Assembly (NCBI RefSeq): GCF_910594005.1
Contig: NC_057831.1
Location: 44,164,001 to 44,228,000, forward strand
Direction: 5' to 3'
DNA length: 64,000 nt
DNA from: Cervus elaphus
Taxonomy: Eukaryota > Chordata > Mammalia > Artiodactyla > Cervidae
The position numbers and the translations under genes are program-made. The notes under the pieces are model-generated. The model saw nothing but the letters and a program-made list of their open reading frames with translations, ran no database searches and had not been told where the DNA came from. Positions 30,280 to 42,132 of the stretch are shown here, piece by piece (within the stretch, counting starts at the first letter, position 1; each line of letters opens with the position of its first letter).

Positions 30280-33200
30280 GGCTCAAAAAGAGATTTACAA
30301 AATGATGACAGTGATGGTGGAGATTCGAATACATACAATGATGATTTTTAGCATTCACTATGGATCTCAGAGTCAATTTGTTTATTTCAGAATATAATAA
30401 TATATTGTTTGAAACTATCTGGTATGTGTTTAAAAGTAGAGACCTTAAATAGAGACCAAGGAAAATTTTACTATATTCATTAGAAAGACAAAAACATCCT
30501 TAAAATGTTCTCTATGTAATTTTATTTTTTATCTTTACACATCTATAGCTGTTTTTTTTTCTTTTTTTTAAGAGATTTTGGGGGAAGCCTCATTGATTAT
30601 GCCAAATAAAAAAAGACAGGAGAAAAAACTATCAATGAGTTGTGCTGGCTGAGCAACCTATTTAAGTAACCACCTGGTAACAGGGCAGCAGAAGAAATGT
30701 TAAGCCCAGAGGGAACTATATACCATGCATTCCAGTATTCATCCCAGTTAGAATGCCACAATCCCAAGGGAGAAGTGCTATAAAAAGCATAATTTGAGTA
30801 TCATCTCTCATCATTCAATATAGTTTTTCAACCCTTTCAAAATTACATTGAAAAATCTATATAATGTGCGCTTAGATTAATGAACTGTTTGAATGTGGAT
30901 CAATAAGCACTCGAGGCTCTGTGCCGTTGACACCTGCTGGGAACATCTAGAAGAATGCTTCATGGAGGGCACAGCCAGTCAGCACAGTGTAACTACAGGG
31001 GTTCCACTTAATAAACAAGCAATCTAAGATATGGCCTCTGCAGATTAATTTCCTGAGAGCAAGTAAATAATCTGGATTCGAAATTTCCCTGATTATGCAT
31101 ATAATTACAGTATCACTTACCAATTAACACATTGATTTAAACCTTCTTGGGATTATGTATTTAAGAGTATAAAAGAGATCATCCTGTCATCCTCCAAACA
31201 CTCAAAAATGCTCTAGCTTGGCAAGGAATCACAGGGAGCATCAATCCCCACCCATCTCATTTCTCTCATGGAAGAAAAACTATGATGGTAGGATTATAAA
31301 TGATACCTTAAAATATCACAGACCATAATTATTATCTCAATAACTGGACCACAATGACACCCATTAGCAAAGGTTTGTACGTGACAAAATAACAAAGTCT
31401 TGGTGAAACTTCATCATCTCCTGAAATATTTCTGTAGAACCATAGATTTATAAAACTGCTTCTCTAGCTCGGATTATTATTATTTTTTAATTTACTGCGG
31501 CAACAAGGGTATAATTTATCCACCATTAGACAGTTACATAAATAGACAAAGATATATGGTGGGGATTCTTCTCTACTTTGGACAAGTATAATAATTAATG
31601 TTAGTTTGTTTCTTATTCCTACATAAAATTTCTCATTAAAAATGTTAATACATCCTTTCATAAGGCCACATAGTGATGGGGAAAAAGATACAGATGAAAT
31701 TGTTACATAGCATGCATACATATGTAAAAGAAGCTAAAAATAATAAATCAACATGGCAAATATAATGAAGCCTGCTGTCCAACAGTAAAAGCTGTCAAAA
31801 TGAGGTTTTATTATTAAGACCTTTATATCCAACTGTTCATCTGAATAAAATCTTTCATATCACTTGTGCACTTTCAGGGAGAGAATTCACATCTGGGATC
31901 AAATTGCCATGGTGCCGCATTTCTGATTCCTTCCCCTGGTATTACTTTCTGAATAATTATTTGAATCTCCACAGAAAATGAAAGTTGACTGAAACTAACC
32001 ACAAAATAACAAGCTTCTACACACAGAAAAGCCACTCTGTGGTGTTTTCTCTAACGGTAAATATTTCAAAAAGGAATGTTTAAGCATTGGAAAAATAAAG
32101 ATCTCACCAGTTCAAATGGCAGAACTACAGTTTTCTCAGTAAGACCACAACAAAAACAATCATAAATGTGATTTAAGATTACAACCCTGGTATAAATATT
32201 TAAAGCACAGTCTTAGAAGTTTCGCGACTCTACCACACATGATCATTGTATGATGTTGCACAGTGATTTAACTTCTTTGTACCCATTTTCCTATCTAAAG
32301 GAAAATTCTATCTCATAGCTTCATCAAAAAATAAAATAAAATTACAACTCTGGGGAAACACAGTCAGTTAACTTTAGACTGCATTCTTATGTCTTATCCT
32401 AGGGAAGTAAAGCCCCTAATATAATGCTTCATGATTCCAGAATATACTATATTGACACTGTGATTATTTCAGAGACATAATAACTAATTATTCAGAAACA
32501 GCAAGAAAATAAACCAATCCAACTCCTCCAACCTTAATCCCTAATTTAAAGGAGAAAATAAGGCTTCACATGATGGGAAGTCCCAAGCGCCACCTCAAAA
32601 TAAAAGGAACATTTCATACAAACTTCAGTCCCCTTGATGGCACACAAAAGCAGCAGTTACACACCAGCTTCTCCCCCCAAAACAAAACCCTGTGAAAGGA
32701 CTGAGAGCTTTCTGTGACCATAACCCAATTTTGTGAAGCTCTGGGGGTGTCAGCAGCTACTCAATAAAGAGGAAAACTGAAAATAGTACAAAAATGGCTC
32801 CTAATAGCAATAATGTATACTTCTGCAGTCATTACCGGTCAGATAATAACCGGCAGTGACCTTCAAACCATACATTATGGTTTAAGTATGGTCTAGTGCT
32901 CATTGCAGATGTGAAGCTTAGAAATAAACAGTAAATGCTTGAACTGCTCCAAGGCTGCCTTGCACGCATGGGTTTTTCCCTCCCTAGCGTTATCACACCA
33001 GGAATCTTATAATGATCTGAAAAATATGTACCTTAGGGTAATAGTGCTATACTGAAGAGATAAATACCCAGACCAACGTAATCAAAAACACACACAGAAG
33101 ACAGCTTTCCTGTAATGCAGGTGAATGTTTTTATAACACGAAGTCTCGGGGAGAACACTCTGACCTTTTTAAGTCTCAGCTGTCAGGAAAGCTGCAAGGA
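30280..33200. other. Longest stretch without a recognised repeat
   Basis: About 2.9 kb, AT-rich, with only short homopolymer runs. No exon, RNA gene or transposon was recognised. 30880-31240 and 31840-32010 look like conserved non-coding elements by composition and homeodomain-type words. Confidence 0.45.
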
Positions 33201-33204
33201 TCTT

Positions 33205-33365
33205 AGTTAATATATTCATCCCCTCTGTGAAATGGTATAGTATTAACATTCCCATTCTGCAGGTCAAAACACTGAGGCCCAGGTAAACCAAATGGTCTGT
33301 TAGGGGAGGATGCAAGGTAATGGCTCTGAGAATTAACTGCTTCATAGCACAGGCCTGGGTTCTTA
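33205..33365 (-). repeat. MIR SINE, antisense
   Basis: 'gtattaacattcccattctg' and 'caaaacactgaggcccaggt', ending 'gcacaggcctgggttct', fits antisense MIR. Confidence 0.65.
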
Positions 33366-33379
33366 CATTAAGATAAATT

Positions 33380-34220
33380 TTTCACAATTTTGAATGCCTT
33401 CATCACAAATCTATTTGTATTTCCTTCCTGCCTCCTATAAATGAGGGAATAATGCACATGAAAAAAATTTATTTCAGATATATGGGAAATGTTGCATCTG
33501 TTTTCTTCTTTGTAATTTTTCTGTTCAACAATTTTTTTAACATCAATGATCTTCGCAAATGCACCTATGGTCAACACAGAAGAAACTGTACTATCTGGGG
33601 ACCGTGTTTGCTCTAAAGCCTTCTTGAACATTCCATCCCATAACTTGAGAAAAGAGTTTCACACTTTATCAAGAATTACCCTTGGTTATTTCTTGGCAAA
33701 GCAGTAGTGGAGAGAGTACAGAAAATTGGGCACTACCTAGAAAACATGAAATGAAACCAGTTATAGCAGGTTTGTTTGTTGTTTTCTCAGTAGAACAAAA
33801 GAAGGAAAACAGTGGCCCTGTCTTCCCTCCTCCTCTCCATTTATTCCAAGGAGCTAGTTCCTCCAAAGGGGACATCTGCCCAGGTTCCTCTGAGCCATGG
33901 TTCTCACCCCTTGATCACAACTTCATGCCTAAAGGCAAGAACCAGCTCACTAATGAAACACAAGGCCTCTTTTGTTCCAAGTTTTCTTACTGCTGGCAGT
34001 CTCTCTCTCTCCTTGCCCTCCTGCAAAACAATCTCACTCAGCTTATTTTTGGTAGGGTCTTTACTGAAGAAGCTGAGCGTCAACTTTCTTTTGAAGCTCT
34101 GTTGGCTTCATCTTCCCAGTGGAGAGCTCAGGGTCTCTGCTGATGCTGGTGGTATTCTGCCCAACGCCGTCAGAGCTGGCTCACAGCTGACTAGGCCATA
34201 GGGAGGGGGGCAAATACCTG
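33380..34220. other. Unassigned sequence
   Basis: Includes a 153-codon plus-strand frame at 33682-34143 with low-complexity Ser/Leu composition and no recognisable domain. I regard it as non-coding. Confidence 0.5.
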
Positions 34221-34227
34221 TCTAGGA

Positions 34228-34436
34228 CAGTGGTTCTCAACAGGGGTGACTTTGTCCCCAGGGGACATTGGTCATGGTCTGGAGACACTTTGGGTTCTCA
34301 TAACTGGAGAAATGGGCGCTGGCGATTCCTGGCATCGAGTGGTTAGAGGCCAAGAAACACACAGCAAAGACACACACACACATAAGGAAGAATTATCCAG
34401 TCCCAAATGTCAACCGTACCAAAGTCGAGAAACCTG
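34228..34436 (+). repeat. hAT-Charlie-type MITE, full length
   Basis: Imperfect terminal inverted repeats, cagtggttctcaac at the left and gtcgagaaacctg at the right, bound a 209-bp element. The flanks share 'gtctag', a decayed 8-bp duplication. The internal 'ttgtccccaggggacattgg' segment is typical. A short (AC)n run lies inside. Confidence 0.8.
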
Positions 34437-34689
34437 GGTCTAGATGCCTTGCTGTATAGAACAGGGGTCCCCCAGACTCACACGTGCAGCCCCAGCACTT
34501 CCCCAGTAACAAACACACAGCAGGTCCTCCACCCTCACTGGTAGAGATGCAGGCAATCAGCAAAAGAGCCGAACCACGGGCCCGTCTTTCCCATCCCACC
34601 CAATGTTCCAGTTTCTTCTGTCTTCTTTCTATGTCCCATTTCTTTTCCGTCGTTCCACTCTCTGTTCTTTCTCTTTGCCCCCAAACAGC

Positions 34690-34895
34690 TACATGTAGAG
34701 TGCTTCACAGTTGCCAAAGCAGCTTAGCCTATGTGATCTCCAAAACAACCCAACAAGGGCGCTGTGACATCCTTACTCAGTACAGGGTAACAGCGAAGCA
34801 CCCAGGATACAAGTAACTTGTCAAAGGTCACTCAGGTCACCTCACTGAAAAGAAGACACCGGATGTGAATCCAGCTCTGAGAGTCCTCTCCCAGC
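34690..34895 (-). repeat. MIR SINE, antisense
   Basis: 'tacatgtagagtgcttcaca', 'acaagtaacttgtcaaaggt' and 'ggatgtgaatccagctctga' give the antisense MIR order. Confidence 0.65.
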
Positions 34896-34899
34896 AAAG

Positions 34900-35470
34900 G
34901 ACAGGCTGGGGTACCACCCGGCCATGCTGCAGAGTGGAAGCTGACCCGTGGTCTAGGATGAACTCCAAAATGTTCCTAAGTAATCGGGGAGAAAGAATAA
35001 TGTGACAGGAAAGAGACCAACTCCACTTCAGACCAGCACCTCCCGCCTCTAGCCTGTGGTGGTTGTAAGCCAAACGCATTCAGGGGCTAAAATATGAACG
35101 CATGTCTTCCTTATCATTAGTTATACAAATGCCTCAAACCATGGGGTAATCCCAGGCCTTATGAGATCCAAGCCATAAGACACTGACCTCATCAGTATGG
35201 AAAGACCCAACACAAGGACAGAGACCAGTGTCACACCTGCTGCAGGACATGACAAAATACACATGGACTTTCACTGCAAATCCCCATCTGCTGAGCCTGG
35301 GCCAAGGGGCACAGCACAACTGTGGCCAGTGTCTGGCCTCAGGGGCACTGGGCTGAGGTGGTAAATACCTAACAGTAGTCAAAGAACTCGAAAGTCACCT
35401 GTGGGCACATGCACTCGTATAGTCATAACTGCCGTAAAATTAATAAACACACGTTCTCCCCCATCTCCTG
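34900..35470. other. Unassigned sequence
   Basis: No repeat or gene recognised. Confidence 0.5.
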
Positions 35471-35474
35471 AATT

Positions 35475-36465
35475 CTTTTGTGTTCCAGACCCTGTGCTAG
35501 GTAGCAAAGACACAAAGATGAAATTGGCCTGACTTTCATCCTTCTCAGGGCCTAATGAGGGAAATAAGACATTTGAACAAGTGAGTCACTATCCAAAGAG
35601 ACCAGCACCACACTGGAAGATCAGGAAGCTTAGGGATTGCCCCACGGAGGAAGGGCCCTGACTAGAGGAGCGATCCAGAAGCTGAAGCACCAAAAAAAAA
35701 AAAAATAATAAAGGAGAGGTTTGTCCATGGGAAAGGAAAGCAGTGCAGAGACAGCATGACCAAAGCCATGGGATCGACAGAACCAGACCTGCTCAGAGAT
35801 AGTGAGCTGTTTTTCCTTACATGTGAATTGAGGAAGGTTTTCTTGTGACCGGCCTTGTGTGAGAACCTGCAGAGGGGGATGGAGGTGGGACTGAGGAAAG
35901 TTTCATAGGCTAAGCAAAGGAATTCATATGATATTCCAAAAACCTGCACTTCTTTTCGTTTTCACATTTTCTGGGGCTGCCCAGATAAGATACACATTTT
36001 CTATCACAACTGTCCTTCCTGACCAGATTTGCAGCTGAAACAAATGTTTTACAAGACAGTACGCACCTTTTCTACGTGAAATTCATTCTATTCCTCTTCG
36101 TATTTTTTAATGTTTGTTGCAAACCACATAAAATGGCTTCCTAAGCCACACAGGAGTTTTATCCTACAGTTTTTAAACCCTGCTACAGGCCACAGGGAAG
36201 CAAGAGGGTTTTTAACACTGGGAACTGACAAAATCAGATATATTTAGGATGGTAATTTGGGCAGCAAGGTGGGAGGTGGACTGGAGTTGGGCACCTTGGG
36301 ATTAGGGAAGCCTGCTAGAAGCCAGAGCCCGTAAAAGACATGATCCGAGTCTGAACTAAGGTAATGACCCTGAAGATTGAAAGTAGGACAAAGTTCTGGA
36401 GCCTCTGAGTCACAAAATCAACCACCCTGAGTGACTTATTACGGGGACAAGAGAAAAACTTCTAG
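35475..36465 (-). repeat. L2 LINE, antisense, diverged
   Basis: 'ccctgtgctaggtagcaaag', 'ggagcgatccagaagctgaa' and, further on, 'tggtaatttgggcagcaagg' match antisense L2 body sequence. A poly-A run near 35691-35705 interrupts it. Confidence 0.5.
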
Positions 36466-36774
36466 ATGGAAAGGCTGATGGGATGATCCTCAGTGGAAAT
36501 GTCCAGGAAATGGCTGCAAAGATGCCTCCAAATTTCAGAAGCTATGTCTGGGGATGGAAACATGGAAACAGATGTAATTAGCAGAGATATGATCATTAAA
36601 GCCTTGCGGAGGGGGATTCACTGTCTTAGAAACAGCAAAGAGGAGAACAAACTTGGAAATACCAAACTGAAGAACCAGAGAGACTGTCAAAGGCACTGGA
36701 AGAAAGATCAGTGGCCAGTCAGGGAAAGATGCTCATCATCATGGCCTCATCACTATCCAATGCAATACTTTATA

Positions 36775-36895
36775 TCCATTTCCATATTTATTTATTATCT
36801 GTCTCCTCCACTAGAATATGATATACTTCTGTATCTCCAGAACCTAGAAGAGTGTCCTCAGCACATATTAGGACTGAACGAATAAAGAAAGGAAC
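36775..36895 (+). repeat. L2 3' end
   Basis: 'tatttattatctgtctcctc', 'cactagaatatgatatactt' and 'attaggactgaacgaataaa' are the L2 terminus. Confidence 0.7.
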
Positions 36896-36979
36896 ACAAG
36901 CCAAGGAAGGAAGGAGAGTATCTCAAAATATGGGAATTGTCAACACAGGCAATTACTTAAAAGAATCAAGAAAGAAGAC

Positions 36980-37285
36980 TGAAAATAGGTCATTAGTTTG
37001 AAAATTAGGTCGTTGGTAATCTTAGCAAAAGCCCTTTTAATAAAGAGTTGGGATAAAAGCTAAATTAGTATGGCTTCAAAGAAAATGGGGGTGAGGGCAA
37101 GGGAATAGAAGGCAATATCAAGAGAAGTTCAATTTGGGAGAAGAGATGGAAGCAATATGAGATCATGTATAGGCTTAGGTGAATAAGCCAGAGGGAAGAA
37201 ACTGAAGATAAAGAAAGAAAAAAGAAATGGAATAAGCCAGTGGAAAAGGTAGACAGGGTTAGGGAGACAGGCATGCAAGTGAAGA
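36980..37285 (-). repeat. Ancient repeat (L2-like) interrupted by MLT1
   Basis: 'aattaggtcgttggtaatct' and 'tagcaaaagcccttttaata' belong to a common old mammalian repeat that I tentatively place with antisense L2. It seems to resume at about 37640-37720 after the MLT1 LTR. Confidence 0.35.
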
Positions 37286-37288
37286 GGT

Positions 37289-37633
37289 TGTCTTAGTTCA
37301 TTATAGCTGCTATAATAAAATGCTATAATTCAGGTGGCTTATAAACAACAGAAATATATTTCACACAGTTCTGAAGTCCAGTAAGTTTCAGACCAGGGCA
37401 CCATCAGGTTCAGTGTTTGGTGAGAGCCCATTTTCTGGTTCATAGTCAGTACCTTCTGGCTGTGACCTCAATGGTAGAAGGAGCAAGAGATCTCTGTGGG
37501 GTCACCCATACAATGGCACTAATCCCATTCTAAGGGCCCCACCCTCCTAACCAAATCACCTCCTACTACTATCAGTGGTTTTAGGATTTCAGCATATGAG
37601 TATCGAATGGACACAAACATTCAGATCATAGCA
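37289..37633 (-). repeat. MLT1 (ERVL-MaLR) solo LTR, antisense, near full length
   Basis: From 'tgtcttagttcattatagct' through 'ggtggcttataaacaacaga' to 'ggacacaaacattcagatca' and 'tagca', an antisense MLT1A-like LTR with TG/CA ends. The flanking 5-mers gaggt and gaagt match at 4 of 5 positions as a decayed TSD. Non-coding relic. Confidence 0.85.
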
Positions 37634-37729
37634 GAAGTTGGCTTTAATAAGCCTTATCTGTTACAGAAAAGGAGAGGAGAAGGAGTGGGTTGCCACAGGT
37701 AAATATTCAGATATATGCAAAGAAAATGA

Positions 37730-38405
37730 GGGAACCCCTAGTTGGGTTCATTTTTCCTTTGTGAAAGATGAGGTAAGATTAACTGCATAATCTGCATAAG
37801 GTGAGGAATAGCTTGTTTTGAATGGGCTGCCATGGGGAATCCAAAGGCAGCTAATTTGGGAAGAACAAAGAGATTTCAAGAAGCACTGAAGATCTAATCA
37901 AAACTGGAAACCATAATGTCATGGTTACGGTGTCCATCAGCATGGTTTTGGATCTCCCTTTTGTGATGCTGAAAGCCCAGAGCAGAAGCAGAAAAAAAAA
38001 TTGGGTTCACCATGCATCCACAGGGTGGACTAGTGAGGACTGTTCTGGAAGAAAGCCTATCCTCCTCTACCAATAGGAGCAGTCTCTGTCTTAGTCTCTC
38101 TGTTCCATCGAGGCTGCTGGGTCCTGAGCACGTCATCATACCTCTGTGAGCGTCTTATCAATAACTGTGGATCATAGTATTGTTCTAGTCTCACCAATGT
38201 ATGAAGGGGCCTAACTAGGAAAATTTATCTGAACAACTTTTGCCAACTCCTAAGGAATACTGAGGTCACCAACCTTGCTGTTTTTCGGAATAAGTCTTGT
38301 GCCATCTTTTTTAATATAGCTGAGCAAGGATGTATTGAACATCTACTAGGCTTCTGACAGCCTCCTTCTCTCTATTTCCCCTGCCTCTTGGGAGTCCTAT
38401 TTTTG
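37730..38405. other. Unassigned sequence
   Basis: No repeat or gene recognised. Confidence 0.45.
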
Positions 38406-38409
38406 ATCT

Positions 38410-38635
38410 ATGTGTGCTCAGCGCTCAGTTGCTCAGTTGTGTCCATCTCTTTGCAATCCTATGGACTATAGCCCACCAGGCTCCACAGTCCATGGGATAT
38501 TCCAGGCAAGAATACTGGAGTGGGTTGCCATTTCCTACTCCAAGGAATCTTCTCCACCCAGGGATCCAACCTGCATCTCTTGCATCTCCTGCATTGGCAG
38601 GTGGATTCTTTACCACTAGCACCACCTGAGAGGCC
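38410..38635 (-). mobile_element. Bov-tA SINE, antisense
   Basis: 'actatagcccaccaggctcc', 'gggttgccatttcctactcc' and 'ctcctgcattggcaggtgga' identify it. The word 'catctcttg' is locally repeated as 'catctcctg'. Confidence 0.94.
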
Positions 38636-38639
38636 CTTT

Positions 38640-39470
38640 GACCTATAGAATACAGATAATTTACATAGTAGACTCTGAACTCATTCAGTATCTATTTAAA
38701 TTACTTCCCCATGAACAGAACTTCGGCCAACTCTAATGCCTTAGAGATACAACCAAGGAGAGAGAAATTTGCTTTTGTTAGCGAACTCCATAATTACATG
38801 GAGATGTGTCCACCTGGGTAATAGCTCATGGGATTTTTTTTAATGTTTTATATAAATATTTCAGTTTCTTACCTTGCTAGATTGACTTTTTCTTAATATT
38901 AATTGCCTCCACAGTCTTAATCTATAGTAACATTTCTAACCAGTGTCCCTGTACATTTTTATTTCTTTCTCAGGAGGCTGCTACTGGATAACTTAATTTA
39001 AAATTTTAATACCATGAATAAATATTATTTGCCTCACTCTAGGAGGGGGACAAGTGACTCTCCGGAATGTGGCAACTCTTCGATAGTTTACTTCATGAAA
39101 TAGGTTACTAGGCTTCAGTTTGGCCCACAAGTTTCATAAACTAGGAAATCCATCTCTCCTTTAACCAGTGCTGATCACCATCATCTACAAAAGGAACTTA
39201 TAAACCCTCACCTTAAATGGTCCTGTCTATAGACACTGAGTTTATGAATGTGGTGTCTTTCCAAAAAGGATTATTGGCAACCTTTTACATAACGAGTCTC
39301 CTCCTCTGTTGATTCACAGATTCCAAACAACAGGGTCACCTGGGAACCAAGTTGCAGCCATGAATTATTCCTTTTTGCATTGTTGGAGCAGCTTCTCTGA
39401 CCACACAGCCCATCTCTCTCTTGTGCCAATACAGAAGGTGATCTTAGGGCTGGCCCCCTCACTTTTTAAA
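38640..39470. other. Unassigned sequence
   Basis: No repeat or gene recognised. T-rich around 38830-38930. Confidence 0.5.
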
Positions 39471-39503
39471 TAAGTTCTAACTCCTCCTATTCCTGAGCAC
39501 GTG

Positions 39504-39680
39504 TTCTGTTCCCTGGATAGCCCAATTTCTACTGCTGAAACTCAAGAAGCTATTAAAGTCTCCTCAACCTGGCAGAGCCCCAGGACCAGATGGTGTTCTC
39601 CCGATTCTTATAAAGCCTTTATTAACAAAATGACACCAAGCCTCACTGGCCTCCATAATGACGGCCTTTTCCCTCCCACG
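39504..39680 (+). pseudogene. Frame-shifted L1-like reverse-transcriptase relic, not of usual mammalian L1 type
   Basis: The conceptual translation gives a short run resembling the region before RT motif 1 in L1-clade LINEs. It has LDSPIS..ETQEAIK in the first frame, GRAPGPDGVL in the +1 frame at 39571-39600, then SYKAFINKMTPSLTGLHND and LFPPT back in the first frame. The GxxPGPDG block and the following (F/S)YK.F...L..L segment are characteristic of non-LTR RTs. Spacing and residues look closer to fish/amphibian L1-like elements than to the standard mammalian version. At least two frameshifts and loss of everything downstream make it dead. The order of motifs over about 58 codons argues against chance, but the family is unassigned. 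Confidence 0.5.
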
Positions 39681-39689
39681 GAAGACCCT

Positions 39690-40440
39690 GGATGGGAGGA
39701 CGACCTGTTGATGGCTGTGCTTGTCATTGTTGTCAAAACATCTCTTGACCTCCCAGTTGCTCTGAATCTTCACTCGCGTCCCTCCAATCCCTTGCAGGGC
39801 ATTGATAAGAACCTTTCTCTCCCCCACAAAAGGAAAGAAAGCCAAAGCAAGCGCTCAAAGCTAATGAGAAGCATAAACAACAGACTACAGAGTGGGGCTT
39901 GCTAGGAACTCACCGCCCCTCTTTCGGGATTTTGAACAGTTTGGCAATGATGAAGCTCTCAGCAGCCACTCTCAGGAAAGTCAGAGCTGTTAATTGCGAA
40001 GTTGGCCTCGTGGGATTTGCATGGAGGACTCGCTTTCTGTCGGTGTAGTTTTTCATCATGAGCCGATGCAGCATGCCACACATGACCCTGAGTGTCGGGC
40101 TACATCAGGGTGCCCGGAAGAGCTGAGGGAGTCAGTAATGGAATACGGAATTTCTCACCTCCAGGTCACTAGTTCAAATGCAAAAGGCCATGGAGAGCCG
40201 TTATCTTCCCGTGGACTCTGGGAATGTTTTCAGGCACTATCAGCTGCCGTGAATGACGCTCGCGTGACAAGCACTCACTGCACAGCCCCTCAGGGAAGAG
40301 CTTGGAAACTCACGCTCTCTGAGGTCACCCGGGCTTGGGAAAGCTGAGGCTGTAGCAGCCCTTTTCCACCTGTTCCGTGACCTTTGCCAACACCACTAAA
40401 TGATCCTCATGCAAATCCCTCCTCCACCCGTTTTTCAAAT
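39690..40440. other. Unassigned sequence
   Basis: 39900-40340 has moderate CpG content and no recognised family. It may be an old unclassified repeat or a conserved element. Confidence 0.4.
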
Positions 40441-40455
40441 TACTTTAATGTCCCC

Positions 40456-40652
40456 CAGTTTTGGTTGCTCAGACTGTAAAGAATCCGGCTGCCAATGCAG
40501 GAGACTTGGGTTCGATTCCTGAGTTGGGAAGATCCCCTGAAGGAGTGCAAGGCAACCCACTCCAGAATTCTTGCTTGGAGAACACTTTGGACAGAGGAGC
40601 CTCTTTGTTCCATGGGGTCACAAAGAGTCAGACACAACTGAGCAACTAACAT
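40456..40652 (+). mobile_element. Bov-tA SINE, sense
   Basis: 'ttggttgctcagactgtaaa', 'ttgggttcgattcctgagtt', 'ggcaacccactccagaattc' and 'cagacacaactgagcaacta'. The first bases of the head are altered. Confidence 0.92.
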
Positions 40653-41120
40653 TTCCCCCTTTTCCACTTCCACAGTTTTACTCTCACCTAATGTTTGTCC
40701 ATTCATGACAGGCCTATGGAAATAGCTTAGCAGCCGAAACTTTTAAGATTCCCCCGCAAAATTCAACTCCCATGTCAGGGAAATGGGCAGAGCTCCTGAG
40801 AGCTGCTTGCACACTCTGCTCATAAATGTGAACTCACCAGGGAATTTTTCCTCAGCTCAGGACCTTTTCTTGCTGAATACTGAAGTTATTTCTGGAAAAA
40901 CAATTCTTATTTCCAAAGAAATATGGCTGGTGACACAGAAACGTCCCTTCTTGTTTATCCACTGTCCATCCTGAGGTCAGCTCTTTGGGGTTTAACTCTT
41001 TGCCCTCTTTCTTCACCCTTACTGAGAAGCTGTCCTCCCCCTTAGCTCTCACTGGAACCTTCTCTAGAAGGCTCCTCAGACCCGGAACTCAATTTCTGCT
41101 TTGAAGGCAACATGGTCTTT

Positions 41121-41135
41121 CCGGCAGGTGGCACA
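41121..41135 (+). promoter_or_regulatory. CTCF-like motif
   Basis: CCGGCAGGTGGCACA matches the CCASYAGRKGGCRSY core strongly (pos 3 differs and the last base is off-consensus). It lies in non-repetitive sequence. It points toward the minus-strand motif at 43862. Confidence 0.45.
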
Positions 41136-41229
41136 AGTAGGCCAGTGAACCTTCTGGATCCCATCCTCCCCGTATAACCCAGGAGAGTGGCTGATACTGG
41201 TAAAAATGACAACGTGAGTTACATAAAGC

Positions 41230-41600
41230 AACACTCAGCACGGTGGCCACCCTGGCATGTGTTCATTTCTGCACACAGGTCATGCCCTTCCCCAGGCTGG
41301 CTCTTTGGACAAGCTGTTTCCTCTTCTTGGAAGCCCTTCCAACTTGCTATGCCTCCTGAACACCTGTTTTTTCCCCTCACATCTCACCTACATCACTGAT
41401 TCTCCTCTCCTCTCTCTGAGAAGGACAACACGTACCAATGTCCCTACAGCACAGACACTGGCATGTGTGACCCGGGTTCATGCCCACCTCCCCCTCTGGA
41501 CCACAGACCCCCACAGGGCGAAACAGATCCTTGTTTCTCCTCTTAACCTCTGAATCCAAGGCTGAGCACAGAGCTCATAAGTCATGGGCACCTCCGAGGT
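41230..41600 (+). repeat. L2 LINE 3' region
   Basis: 'gctgtttcctcttcttggaa' with 'gcccttccaacttgc', later 'cccctcacatctcacctac' and 'ccaaggctgagcacagagct', follows L2 order. Diverged. Confidence 0.55.
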
Positions 41601-41604
41601 CCGT

Positions 41605-41805
41605 ATCAAATGAAGCAATGACCCTATTTAATATTCACAACCCAATGAGGAGATTTTTTTAATCTCCTTTTTACTGAGGATGCTGAGGCTCTGAGAAGAT
41701 AAAGCACTTGGCCTAAACCACACAGATAATAAGCTGGCAGAAGCAAGAGGAAGCAAGGTTGGAACCTGAGGCCATGAGACTCCCAAGCCCTGCTCTTTTC
41801 TACCA
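41605..41805 (-). repeat. MIR SINE, antisense
   Basis: 'actgaggatgctgaggctct', 'ggcctaaaccacacagataa' and 'aggttggaacctgaggccat' match antisense MIR. Confidence 0.7.
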
Positions 41806-42132
41806 TTTTATATGACCTAGCTCCCAGGCCTCAGTCAATGCTGGGCTATGAGAGTCTCGGGTAATTTCCTAGCTTCTGACATATCTCAGTCAATTTAGCA
41901 AGGCGGACACCTAGGTTGCATCCATCCAACTCCACACACACCACTGCCCACAGTACCAATCAATCACTCTTCCACTGAGCAAAGTAAGACCTTTGATTCC
42001 TTATCTACACCTGTATAATCATGATCGATACAATGCTCCCAGCCAGGGCCAGGACTAGGACAGGGGCAGACTTTCCTTGGGTGCCACTTTTCTTGGGTGC
42101 CAAAGTTAAGGGAGCATCAATATCTCAGTAAC

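Noticed and set aside
33682..34143. 153-codon plus-strand open frame
   Set aside because: Ser/Leu-rich with no domain, and overlapped by another open frame; treated as chance.
39564..39845. Minus-strand 93-codon frame opposite the RT relic
   Set aside because: No recognised family; the plus-strand motif order gives a better explanation for the left part.
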